A DNA stretch of 17,492 bases from Microcaldota archaeon (GTDB lineage: Archaea > Micrarchaeota > Micrarchaeia > Anstonellales > Anstonellaceae). Positions 1 through 7,052 of the stretch are shown piece by piece (within the stretch, counting starts at the first letter, position 1; each line of letters begins with the position of its first letter). Under the pieces are notes generated by a model, which searched no databases, was not told the origin of the DNA, and was given only the letters and a program-made list of their open reading frames with translations. The DNA is taken from contig JAOAKE010000014.1 of NCBI GenBank assembly GCA_026413805.1, positions 1-17,492 on the forward strand, written 5' to 3'. The translations under genes and the position numbers were made by a program.

Positions 1-138
1 GAATAAGGTATGGGCTAAGCAAGCGCGAAACGCAGACGCATTGGCATTTTTGTTTCGCCATTTGCTAACCTCTGCATATCTTTCTTTTGAAAGTGCTTTT
101 AAGCATTTGTATCAGAACCGAAGCCGAAAACAATTATC

Positions 139-148
139 TTTTTATTTT
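139..148 (+). promoter_or_regulatory. TATA-like box for the unknown gene at 170
   Basis: A T-rich TATA-like element is centred near base 144, about 26 bases before ATG170. This is the distance at which archaeal transcription normally starts, so the transcript would begin at or near the ATG with little or no leader. No Shine-Dalgarno is visible before ATG170, which fits leaderless translation. No transcript data were available. Confidence 0.3.
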
Positions 149-169
149 GTTTGCAGCACTGCAACCATC

Positions 170-886
170 ATGTATCACAGAAAATACCCACATACCCCGT
201 ATATCCAAAAAAATCCGTATATCCAAAAAAATCCAAATTTTCAAAACGCAGGGGCAAATAGCAAACCTGCGCCCAAGCCACCTCAAAACTTACAGATAAA
301 TTATGGCTTTGCGCCGAGGGGAGAGAGGCGAAAGATAAGGTCCAGGTTCCAAAAATACCCTGTCTTGAAGGAGCTTAACAGCGTTCCTATACTTGAAAGT
401 GGCGAGCAGAAGCGGGCAAGGATAATGGCGCATGCCGCCTTATTGGTTATGTCTTACATTTATGACCAGCAAAGCTCCGCCATACCTAAATTTGTCCGGA
501 CCTACATCAATTTCCTGCGAAAGCACGAGAAGGGCAGGGTGCTTGCCCACGCAGACAGGGCGGCACACAACATGTTTGAGAAGTGGAAGGCCAACATCAA
601 GTCAGCATGCCCTGGAATGGACTTTGAAAAAGTGATGGAGGGCCGATTCAAGTTCTCAAATATAAGCCAAGTTGAGCGAAGCACAATCTTAGAGCTGACC
701 AAGCCGGTCCTCTTTTTCTTTGAGCGATATTGCCGGGTGATCGGGTTTGCAAACCTTCAGCATTTCAAAAGCCGAAGGCTTGAAATGTTGCAGCGGGTAG
801 TGGAGGGGTGTGAAAAAGCAGAGGAAAGGAAAGGCAGCCCTACTTTATCATCAAAAGCTGCGCCAAAAGCGCCTCAATCTGGATGA
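170..886 (+). CDS. Unknown basic helical protein, 238 residues
   Basis: I do not recognise a family. From ATG170 the protein has 238 residues. The first ~70 are low-complexity and rich in Tyr, Pro, Asn and Lys, including a duplicated YIQKNP made by an 18-base tandem DNA repeat. Residues ~80-220 look like a mostly helical, basic domain with regularly spaced hydrophobics (for example MAHAALLVMSYIYDQQ and PVLFFFERYCRVIGFANL). The tail is Ser/Ala/Pro/Lys-rich. No signal peptide or clear membrane segment is seen. The frame stays open upstream to a TTG at 41, but a TATA-like box at 139-148 fits ATG170 better, since it places the transcript start there. The last 47 bases overlap the 3' end of rfcS on the other strand, so the two mRNAs are complementary at their ends. 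That the frame is coding rests on its length and composition only. Confidence 0.6.
   Translation: MYHRKYPHTPYIQKNPYIQKNPNFQNAGANSKPAPKPPQNLQINYGFAPRGERRKIRSRFQKYPVLKELNSVPILESGEQKRARIMAHAALLVMSYIYDQQSSAIPKFVRTYINFLRKHEKGRVLAHADRAAHNMFEKWKANIKSACPGMDFEKVMEGRFKFSNISQVERSTILELTKPVLFFFERYCRVIGFANLQHFKSRRLEMLQRVVEGCEKAEERKGSPTLSSKAAPKAPQSG
197..232 (+). repeat. Two perfect copies of an 18-base tandem repeat
   Basis: Bases 197-214 and 215-232 are identical 18-mers (CCGTATATCCAAAAAAAT), and the next two bases (CC) begin a third unit. The unit is a multiple of three, so it duplicates the peptide YIQKNP in frame inside the disordered start of the protein encoded from 170. The A-run within each unit makes slippage a likely origin. 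Confidence 0.85.
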
Positions 887-1793
887 TTTCGTTCGCCCCT
901 TCAACCAGCCTAAAGTTATACTCGCCTATCTTGTCCATCACCGCCACCTTTTCTCGTTCTGAGAGCTGAAGGGAGTCAATGGTGCGGTACATCTGCAACA
1001 GCACATCCTCGCCTGACATTCCATAGTCAATCATCAGGCGGTGGAGCTTCTTGCGCGCTTCAACAAATTTTCGGGAGAGCGCCAATTCCATCATTTCCTT
1101 TATTTCAGCAGGCTGGGCCCTTGCAGCGCTTTTGTAGACTGCCTCGGCGGTTATATGCGAGGAGTGCAGCGATGCGCCCTGCAGGGCATTTATTGCCTTG
1201 CGCATGTCCCCTTCTGAAACATAAAGAAGGGCATCGTATGCTTCTTTGTCCACCTTGAGCTTTTCAGCATGAGCCACCCTTTCAAGCATTTCTCTGCATT
1301 CCTCCTCGCTCAATGGGCGGAACCTAAATACAGAGCAGCGGCTCTGCAGGGGCTCTATTATCTTTGAGGAGTAGTTGGCAGAGAGGATGAAGCGGGTGAC
1401 ATTTACATAAAGCTCCATGGTCCTTCTCAGCGCATTTTGCGCGTCGTTTGTAAGCGAGTCTGCCTCGTCAAGGAAGATTATCTTGAATGGGACATCTGAG
1501 AGGCTCGTGGTGCGTGCAAAGTCCTTTATCTTGCCCCTCACAACGTCAATCCCCCGCTCGTCGCTTGCATTCATTTCAAGGATGCTTTCCTTGTAGCCTT
1601 CGCCATAAAGGTCGCGGGCAAGGGCAAGGGCAGCAGTTGTTTTTCCGACTCCTGGGGGGCCTGCAAAAAGAAGGTTGGGCATGTTCTTCTCTTTCACATA
1701 CGCCTTCAAAAGCGAGACAATTTCTTTTTGGCCTACAATATCCTTTAGCGAGCGTGGGCGGTACTTCTCAGTCCAAGGGATGTATTCGCTCAT
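840..1793 (-). CDS. rfcS: Replication factor C small subunit (clamp loader ATPase)
   Basis: This AAA+ subunit of the archaeal clamp loader works with RFC large subunit to open PCNA and load it on primed DNA. The 317 residues match the usual length. Visible motifs are the N-terminal RFC box (WTEKYRPRSLKDIVGQ, residues 7-22), Walker A GPPGVGKT (45-52), Walker B with DEAD (109-112), sensor 1 (LSAN, 137-140) and the SRC arginine-finger motif (151-153), followed by the helical collar. ATG1793 is preceded by a strong Shine-Dalgarno, GGGAGG, three bases upstream. No large subunit is in the window. The 3' end overlaps the convergent unknown gene by 47 bases. A TATA-like box at 1825-1834 could serve this gene and its divergent neighbour. 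The assignment as the small subunit is secure from length and motifs. Confidence 0.96.
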   Translation of the reverse strand: MSEYIPWTEKYRPRSLKDIVGQKEIVSLLKAYVKEKNMPNLLFAGPPGVGKTTAALALARDLYGEGYKESILEMNASDERGIDVVRGKIKDFARTTSLSDVPFKIIFLDEADSLTNDAQNALRRTMELYVNVTRFILSANYSSKIIEPLQSRCSVFRFRPLSEEECREMLERVAHAEKLKVDKEAYDALLYVSEGDMRKAINALQGASLHSSHITAEAVYKSAARAQPAEIKEMMELALSRKFVEARKKLHRLMIDYGMSGEDVLLQMYRTIDSLQLSEREKVAVMDKIGEYNFRLVEGANEIIQIEALLAQLLMIK

Positions 1794-1824
1794 GTTCCTC
1801 CCGCAGTGAAGTTTAGCAACAAAT

Positions 1825-1834
1825 CCTTAAATAG
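1825..1834. promoter_or_regulatory. Shared TATA-like element of a divergent promoter pair
   Basis: The 63-base gap between rfcS and the small membrane protein gene holds one AT-rich core, CCTTAAATAG, which reads CTATTTAAGG on the other strand. Its centre is ~27 bases before GTG1857 on the + strand and ~36 bases before ATG1793 on the - strand, so both transcripts would have very short leaders. I see no second TATA-like core in the gap, so one box may drive both directions. This is inferred from position and composition only. Confidence 0.35.
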
Positions 1835-1865
1835 TTTGGTTTAGACAAATTGCGGAGTGGATTTG

Positions 1866-2201
1866 ATGCAAATTGAGGATTTTTATTGGTCTGCCGCATT
1901 CTCAGCCGCAGCCATAGCCGTTTTTTTAATATCCGACCAAGGCGCCGTCCTTTCATTGCCGTTTGCCCTTTCTCTTTTTGCACTTTCGCAGGCAGCCTTC
2001 TTCGCCATTATCTCATTGCGGGAGGCAGGGACCAGCCCACCCTACTCAGAATATTTGTCAATTTCGGCAAACTTCGCAGGCTTTCTAATCTGCGCCCTAT
2101 CCTTCTTTGCCTTTTCTGCCATCTTGCCACTTTCTTTCTTGCCTGCCATCCTCTCCGCTCCAGCAGCAGCCATTCTCGCCAGAAGGTACATCTCAGGGTG
2201 A
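1866..2201 (+). CDS. Small unknown membrane protein, four predicted helices
   Basis: I recognise no family. The 111 residues from ATG1866 are almost entirely hydrophobic and rich in Ala, Phe, Ser and Leu. Four likely membrane segments lie at about residues 7-22, 26-47, 65-85 and 86-102, with a short polar loop (LREAGTSPPYSEYLS) between the second and third and a basic C-terminal end (ARRYISG). ATG1866 has GGAG (1854-1857) eight bases upstream. GTG1857 is an alternative, giving 114 residues, and would suit a leaderless transcript from the TATA-like box at 1825-1834. Its stop codon lies inside the Shine-Dalgarno of ileS, so the pair is probably co-transcribed and translationally linked. Nothing suggests a functional tie to isoleucine charging. 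Confidence 0.7.
   Translation: MQIEDFYWSAAFSAAAIAVFLISDQGAVLSLPFALSLFALSQAAFFAIISLREAGTSPPYSEYLSISANFAGFLICALSFFAFSAILPLSFLPAILSAPAAAILARRYISG
2193..2201 (+). promoter_or_regulatory. Shine-Dalgarno setting the TTG start of ileS
   Basis: The bases AGGGTGA here contain GGTGA, complementary to the 16S rRNA tail, six bases before TTG2208. The TGA is also the stop codon of the upstream membrane protein gene, so ribosomes ending there sit on the ileS initiation site. Confidence 0.5.
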
Positions 2202-2207
2202 TTTTCC

Positions 2208-5200
2208 TTGCACAACCAGCCAAAGCTTGAAGAATCAATACTCAAATTTTGGAAAGAGTCAGGCATCTATGCCAAGGCAAAGGAGGCCTCTTCACAGGGC
2301 AAGCCATACTACTTCTGCGACGGCCCTCCCTATGCAACAGGGCAAATTCACCCCGGCACTGCATGGAACAAGTGCATAAAAGACGCCATCTGCCGCTACA
2401 AGAGGGCAACAGGCTATTCCGTTCGCAGCCAGCCCGGCTATGACACCCACGGCTTGCCAATTGAGGTAAAGGTAGAGCAGGAGCTCCAGCTGAAAAACAA
2501 GCGGGAAATTGAAAAGATAGGGATTGAAAAGTTCGTCAATCGCTGCAGGGAATACGCCACCCAATACATCGGAGTAATCAACTCCCAGTTTGAGCGCTGC
2601 GGGGTGTGGATGGACTGGGACAACCCATATATCACATACAAAAACAGCTACATAGAGGCTGCGTGGAAAACAATTGCAACTGCGCACCGCAAGGGGCTTC
2701 TTCACGAAGGGGTTTATGTAGTTCCCTACTGCTGGCGCTGTGAAACCACCCTTGCAAACTATGAGCTGGAATATGATGAGCAGGCCGACCCGTCCATTTA
2801 TGTGAAGTTCAAGCTGGAGGGAAGCGAAAACGAATACCTAATCATATGGACCACTACGCCCTGGACTCTTATTTCGAACATGGCGATAATGGTTCACCCC
2901 ATCTATACTTATGTTAAGGCACGGGTTGGCGATGAGGTTTGGATAGTGGCAAAAGAGCGGCTGGACACGCTGCTTTCCCTGACTGGCGAGTCTGCCTCTG
3001 TGCTTGGCGAGGTTTCTGGCAAGAAGCTTGAAAAACTAAAATATGCCCACCCATTGCAGGATAAGATAGGCAAGCAATATCCTCGGCGGGTGGTGCTCTC
3101 TGACGAATACGTTACCTTGGAGGACGGCAGCGGGCTGGTTCATTGTGCTCCTGGCCACGGCCCAGAAGACTTCATAATAGGCAGGCGCTTTGACATTGAG
3201 GTCTTTTCCCCCCTTGACAACACAGGCAAATTTACCAAAGAGGCGGGGAGCTATGCAGGCCTGCACGTCCTTGAGGCTTCCAAAAAAGTGATTTCTGACC
3301 TGCAGTCTTGCGGGGCGCTTCTCTTTGAAGGCAAGGTGCAGCACAGATACCCACACTGCTGGCGCTGCAAATCCCCTCTTGTCTTCATGGCGACCAACCA
3401 GTGGTTCATCTCCATCTCCAAGGTCAAAGAAAAGATGCTTGAAGAGATAGAGCGCTGCGAGTGGCAGCCCCCTTTTGCAAAGACGCGCTTTCGCGAGTTT
3501 GTGCAGTCTGCCCCTGACTGGTGCATTTCCCGGCAGCGCTACTGGGGAATCCCGCTGCCTATCTGGAAGTGCAAGAAGTGCGCCAATATTTCTGTGGTTG
3601 AGTCTGCCAGCCAGCTTGGCCAGGGCGTTGCCGACCTTCACCGCCCGTGGATTGATGCAGTCCACCTCAAGTGCGAAAAGTGCGGTTCCCAGATGCAGCG
3701 AGTGAGCGACGTTTTGGATGTGTGGTTTGACTCAGGCAACGCCGTGTGGGCGCAGCTTTCTGATGAGGAAAAGGCAAAATTCCCGCGCGCAGACTTCATA
3801 GTTGAAGGCAAGGACCAGACGCGCGGCTGGTTCTATTCCCTTCTGGGCTCAGGCGTAGTGCTCAACGACGAGATACCCTACAAGGTCTGCCTAATGCACG
3901 GCTTCTTTGTAGATGAGAAAGGAGAAAAGATGTCAAAGTCCGTTGGGAACTTTGTCCCGCTTGAAGAAGTGGTGGACAAATACGGAGCAGACACCTTTAG
4001 GCTGTGGGCTCTTTCAAATACGGTGTGGGACGATTTGCGATTCAACTGGGGCGAGATATCAGAAGCGCACCGCGCCCTTGGGACAATCTATAACTTGGGG
4101 ATTTTTCTCTCGCGGTTTTATTTAGAGCCCAAAAAACCAGCCATGCCTTCACAAAACGAGCTGTCAGCAGAAGACCGCTGGCTGCTCTCTCGCTTAAGCG
4201 CAACTGCGGCAGAGTGCGAGTCAGCATTTGAAAAGTACTGCCCCCACCTTGCTGCAAAGGCGGTGCGGGACTTTTTTGTAGAGGACATAAGCCGCTTCTA
4301 CATGAAGATTGTCAAGCAAAGGATAGATGAAGAGGGAAGCAGCTCGCCTGCCATGGCAGTTTTATACCATGTCATTTTTGATGGGCTCAAGCTGCTTTTG
4401 CCAATAGCGCCATTCATCTCAGAAAGCATCTACCAGTCATTTTTCAAAAAATACGAGGGCAAGGAGTCAATAAGCCTGTTTTCCTTCCCAAAGCCAGACA
4501 AGAAGGCACACGATGCACTCCTTGAAAAGAGGTTTGAAATAGCCCGCCAGATTGCAACAGCTGCCGCTTCAGCCAGGCAGAAGGCGAAAATCCCGCTGCG
4601 CTGGCCGGTAGAGGAAATCCGCATCATCTCAGATTCCACCGAGGTGCTGTCAGCTGTTGAGCACCTTTCAGGGCTCATAGGTTTTCTTTCCAATTCCAAG
4701 TCAGTGAAAATCGGCAAGCAGCCCAAAGTAGAAATTTCAATTTCCATCAACAGGGCAAAGGTTGGGGAGGCTTTCAAGAAGAGCTCGCCAGCTGCAATCG
4801 CGGCGATTGAAAAGGCCGAAAAAGAAAAAATAGCTGCATGGCTTTCAGGGGAGGAAAAGGAGCTGGTTGTTGAAGGGGGTTTTGCAATACAGCGGGGAAT
4901 GGTAGAGCTTCATGAAAAGGCAGAGGGCTTTGAGGTTTCCTACTTTGACGGCGGAAAGGTATTTCTCAAAACACAGATAAAAAAAGAGCTTTACGAGGAG
5001 GCGATGGTGCGCGAAGTAGCGCGTCGGGTGCAAATAATGCGCAAGGAGAAAAGGCTGGTTGAATCTGACCGAATAGCCCTGTATATTGAGTCTCAAGATA
5101 GCGAGCTGCTTGGCATCCTGAAGCACCATACTGGCGAGCTTTCAAGGCAGGTAAATGCCGAAAGCGTGGATTTCTCTTCGCACCGTTCCAAGCATTATAA

Positions 5201-5258
5201 GGAGTGGGAGATAGAAGAGGCAAAAGTCAAGATAGCCATTGAGAAAATTGGCAGGTAG
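2208..5258 (+). CDS. ileS: Isoleucyl-tRNA synthetase
   Basis: This class I synthetase charges tRNA-Ile with isoleucine and edits valine. The 1016 residues are close to family length. The nucleotide-binding HIGH signature is HPGT at residues 48-51, within GQIHPGTAWNK; euryarchaeal IleRS commonly has HLGT here, so only the Pro is unusual. KMSKS is perfect (574-578). The CP1 editing domain shows TTTPWT (215-220) and GHGPEDF (316-322). Cysteine pairs that could bind zinc are C175/C178, C384/C387 and C455/C458 with C489/C492. DVWFDSG is present after the last pair, and residues ~640-1016 form the anticodon-binding and C-terminal region. TTG2208 is chosen because the family N-terminus follows at once and an SD lies six bases upstream. 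Val and Leu enzymes are excluded by the motif context and overall similarity to archaeal IleRS. Confidence 0.95.
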   Translation: MHNQPKLEESILKFWKESGIYAKAKEASSQGKPYYFCDGPPYATGQIHPGTAWNKCIKDAICRYKRATGYSVRSQPGYDTHGLPIEVKVEQELQLKNKREIEKIGIEKFVNRCREYATQYIGVINSQFERCGVWMDWDNPYITYKNSYIEAAWKTIATAHRKGLLHEGVYVVPYCWRCETTLANYELEYDEQADPSIYVKFKLEGSENEYLIIWTTTPWTLISNMAIMVHPIYTYVKARVGDEVWIVAKERLDTLLSLTGESASVLGEVSGKKLEKLKYAHPLQDKIGKQYPRRVVLSDEYVTLEDGSGLVHCAPGHGPEDFIIGRRFDIEVFSPLDNTGKFTKEAGSYAGLHVLEASKKVISDLQSCGALLFEGKVQHRYPHCWRCKSPLVFMATNQWFISISKVKEKMLEEIERCEWQPPFAKTRFREFVQSAPDWCISRQRYWGIPLPIWKCKKCANISVVESASQLGQGVADLHRPWIDAVHLKCEKCGSQMQRVSDVLDVWFDSGNAVWAQLSDEEKAKFPRADFIVEGKDQTRGWFYSLLGSGVVLNDEIPYKVCLMHGFFVDEKGEKMSKSVGNFVPLEEVVDKYGADTFRLWALSNTVWDDLRFNWGEISEAHRALGTIYNLGIFLSRFYLEPKKPAMPSQNELSAEDRWLLSRLSATAAECESAFEKYCPHLAAKAVRDFFVEDISRFYMKIVKQRIDEEGSSSPAMAVLYHVIFDGLKLLLPIAPFISESIYQSFFKKYEGKESISLFSFPKPDKKAHDALLEKRFEIARQIATAAASARQKAKIPLRWPVEEIRIISDSTEVLSAVEHLSGLIGFLSNSKSVKIGKQPKVEISISINRAKVGEAFKKSSPAAIAAIEKAEKEKIAAWLSGEEKELVVEGGFAIQRGMVELHEKAEGFEVSYFDGGKVFLKTQIKKELYEEAMVREVARRVQIMRKEKRLVESDRIALYIESQDSELLGILKHHTGELSRQVNAESVDFSSHRSKHYKEWEIEEAKVKIAIEKIGR

Positions 5259-5267
5259 AAAAGTGGC

Positions 5268-5289
5268 GCAGAGCCTTTTTTAACTCTGC
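5268..5289 (+). terminator. Hairpin with T-run between ileS and enolase
   Basis: GCAGAG (5268-5273) and CTCTGC (5284-5289) can pair as a perfect six-base-pair stem around a ten-base loop containing six T residues. The T-run lies in the loop rather than after the stem, so it is not a classical intrinsic terminator, although archaeal RNA polymerase can stop at T-runs alone. The same TTTTTTAA could be a TATA box for enolase, since its centre is ~26 bases before base 5306. The sequence does not decide between these roles. Confidence 0.3.
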
Positions 5290-5304
5290 TTTCGTTTTAC
5301 AGGC

Positions 5305-5309
5305 AGGTG
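5305..5309 (+). promoter_or_regulatory. Shine-Dalgarno choosing TTG5316 for enolase
   Basis: AGGTG ends six bases before TTG5316. The alternative GTG at 5307 lies inside this element and would have no ribosome binding site of its own, so TTG5316 is preferred. Confidence 0.55.
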
Positions 5310-5315
5310 TTTTGC

Positions 5316-6575
5316 TTGGGGAAAATAAAGCGCATTCTTGCCCGTGAAGTCCTTGACTCGCGAGGTAACCCCACGGTGCAGGTTGATGTTTTTTCAGATT
5401 CTGGCTTTGGCAGGGCGACTGCCCCTTCTGGCGCCTCAACCGGGAGGCACGAGGCGGTTGAGCTTCGCGATGGCGGAAAGCGATTTTTGGGAAGGGGAGT
5501 TTCCAAGGCAGTAAAAAATGTAAATGAAATCATAGCCAAGGCTTTGATTGGGATGGAGGTTTGCGACCAAAGGGCAATTGACGATGTTCTGTGCAAGCTT
5601 GACGGCACTCCTGGCAAATCGCGCCTTGGCGCAAATGCAACCACTGCTGTCTCCCTTGCCGTTGCTCATTGTTCTGCCTCTGAAAAGGGGGTTGGGTTGC
5701 ATAAGCTGTTGGGAAAGGCTCTCCTGCCAGCCCCCATGATGAACCTTCTCAACGGTGGAAAGCATGCAGCAAATGGCTTGGCAGTGCAGGAGTTCATGGT
5801 TTTTCCGCTTTTTTTCCCATCTTTTTCTTCTGCCCTTCGCGCAGGGGCGGAGATTTATCACTCACTTGCCAGCATGATTTTGAAAAAATACGGCAAGGGC
5901 TCTACTGCTCTCGGCGATGAGGGAGGGTTTGCGCCGCAGTGCAAAAGGACTGAGGAAGCCCTTGCCCTTCTTGAATCTGCAATAGAAGAATGCGGCTATT
6001 CAAAGAAAGTGAAGCTTGCAATTGACGCTGCTGCCTCCTCCTTTTACGACAAAAAAAGCCGCCGCTACTTGATTGATGGGCAGCAGCTTTCTGCGCAGGG
6101 GCTTTCTGACTTTTACCTTGACCTTGTTAAGTCCTACCCAATCGCCAGCCTTGAAGACCCGTTTGAAGAGGAATCCTTTGAGGAGTTCGCCTTTCTTAAG
6201 CGCAGGCTTGCAGGCAAGGTGCAACTTGTGGGCGACGATTTGCTTGTTACCAACCCTGCAAGGATACGGCAGGCAATATCCAAAGGCTCATGTTCAGCCC
6301 TTCTTTTGAAGGTCAATCAGATAGGCACGTTGTCAGAGGCCTTGGAGGCAGCCCGCCTTTGCCAGGGTTCTGGAATGGGCGTGATAGTTTCGCATCGCTC
6401 AGGAGAAAGCGAAGATTCATCAATAGCCGACATCGCAGTTGGAATCGGCTGCGGGCAGATAAAGGCAGGCGCTCCCGCACGAGGGGAGCGGACTGCGAAA
6501 TACAACAGGCTGCTGCAAATAGAAGAAGAATTGCCAGATGGATCTTTTGCAAAGGGCTCTGGCTTGAAATTCTAA
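5316..6575 (+). CDS. eno: Enolase (phosphopyruvate hydratase)
   Basis: Enolase interconverts 2-phosphoglycerate and phosphoenolpyruvate in glycolysis and gluconeogenesis, in the cytosol. From TTG5316 it has 419 residues, the normal length. The N-terminus reads GKIKRILAREVLDSRGNPTV. The catalytic loop SGASTG follows, then GDEGGFAP (200-207) with the general-acid/base Glu202. Metal ligands are Asp237, Glu280 (SLEDPF) and Asp307 (GDD), the catalytic Lys332 is in KVNQIG, and SHRSGES starts at 359. Every key residue I could place is present, so the enzyme should be active. It is 57 bases downstream of ileS and may have its own promoter in that gap. It converges on a small unknown gene, with seven bases between the stops. 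It is the main central-carbon enzyme in the window. Confidence 0.97.
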   Translation: MGKIKRILAREVLDSRGNPTVQVDVFSDSGFGRATAPSGASTGRHEAVELRDGGKRFLGRGVSKAVKNVNEIIAKALIGMEVCDQRAIDDVLCKLDGTPGKSRLGANATTAVSLAVAHCSASEKGVGLHKLLGKALLPAPMMNLLNGGKHAANGLAVQEFMVFPLFFPSFSSALRAGAEIYHSLASMILKKYGKGSTALGDEGGFAPQCKRTEEALALLESAIEECGYSKKVKLAIDAAASSFYDKKSRRYLIDGQQLSAQGLSDFYLDLVKSYPIASLEDPFEEESFEEFAFLKRRLAGKVQLVGDDLLVTNPARIRQAISKGSCSALLLKVNQIGTLSEALEAARLCQGSGMGVIVSHRSGESEDSSIADIAVGIGCGQIKAGAPARGERTAKYNRLLQIEEELPDGSFAKGSGLKF

Positions 6576-6582
6576 GCAGGAT

Positions 6583-6909
6583 TTAGACCAGCTTGTATTT
6601 TGCCTTTACCCCTATTTCTTTTCGCTCAAGTGCGTCCTGAACCTGCTCCACCAGGAGTTTCACTACCTTTCTTCTGTTTTCCTTTTCAAGCTCGCCCACT
6701 CCCTCCTGGCGTGCATCAACATTGGAGCGCCAGTTCCACTGACCAGCAATCTTGCTTTTGTTTCCCTCCCGCTCCAATTCGTAGATTGTGGAAAGCACCA
6801 AAAGATATGGGCGCTCCTTTATGTGCTCTGCAAGCAGCTCGTTTGCCTTATTTAGCACCTCTGCAAGCTTTCTTTCATCCTCTTCTATCTTCTTTTTGTC
6901 TATTGCCAT
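6583..6909 (-). CDS. Small unknown helical charged protein
   Basis: No family is recognised. From ATG6909 the protein has 108 residues, very rich in Lys and Glu and apparently all helical, with a central hydrophobic stretch RPYLLVLSTIYELE and a middle section containing GQWNWRSNVD. There is no signal peptide or membrane segment. The frame is open upstream to TTG6951 (122 residues). That start would suit a leaderless transcript, since a TATA-like box at 6974-6983 is ~27 bases before it, but the extra residues (FYLFYGRKEKGFL) look less protein-like. ATG6909 has only a weak AAGGG nearby. It is divergent from the large coiled-coil gene and convergent with enolase, so it stands alone. Coding status is likely but rests on open frame and composition. 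Confidence 0.6.
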   Translation of the reverse strand: MAIDKKKIEEDERKLAEVLNKANELLAEHIKERPYLLVLSTIYELEREGNKSKIAGQWNWRSNVDARQEGVGELEKENRRKVVKLLVEQVQDALERKEIGVKAKYKLV

Positions 6910-6973
6910 AAGAAACCCTTTTTCTTTTCGCCCATAAAAGAGATAAAACAATGCTTTGCAAGGTTATTGTGGT

Positions 6974-6983
6974 AATTTATAAC
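6974..6983 (-). promoter_or_regulatory. TATA-like box for the small gene at 6909
   Basis: On the minus strand the bases read GTTATAAATT, a good archaeal TATA box. Transcription would start near 6952, giving either a ~43-base leader to ATG6909 or a leaderless start at TTG6951. Confidence 0.4.
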
Positions 6984-6995
6984 GTCAAATGTTCT

Positions 6996-7021
6996 AATTT
7001 TTAAGTCTTTTGTATAAAAAT
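6996..7021 (+). promoter_or_regulatory. TATA-like boxes for the LysM-like coiled-coil gene
   Basis: Two AT-rich elements lie before the gene: ATTTTTAAG near 6997-7005 and GTATAAAAAT at 7012-7021. The first would start transcripts near 7026-7028, leaving room for the Shine-Dalgarno at 7041. The second would start them near 7042, on the Shine-Dalgarno itself. The first therefore fits the translation start better, although the second is the better TATA match. Confidence 0.35.
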
Positions 7022-7040
7022 TAAGTGGAGAGTGTGTTTA

Positions 7041-7046
7041 GAGGTG
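7041..7046 (+). promoter_or_regulatory. Shine-Dalgarno choosing TTG7053
   Basis: GAGGTG lies six bases before TTG7053. The in-frame GTG codons at 7032 and 7044 lie before or within this element, so TTG7053 is the favoured start. Confidence 0.55.
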
Positions 7047-7052
7047 GTATTT

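Noticed and set aside
25..58. Inverted repeat GCGAAAC...GTTTCGC near the window start
   Set aside because: Seven pairs with a 20-base loop is within chance expectation, and no RNA family, terminator T-run or gene end is visible around it.
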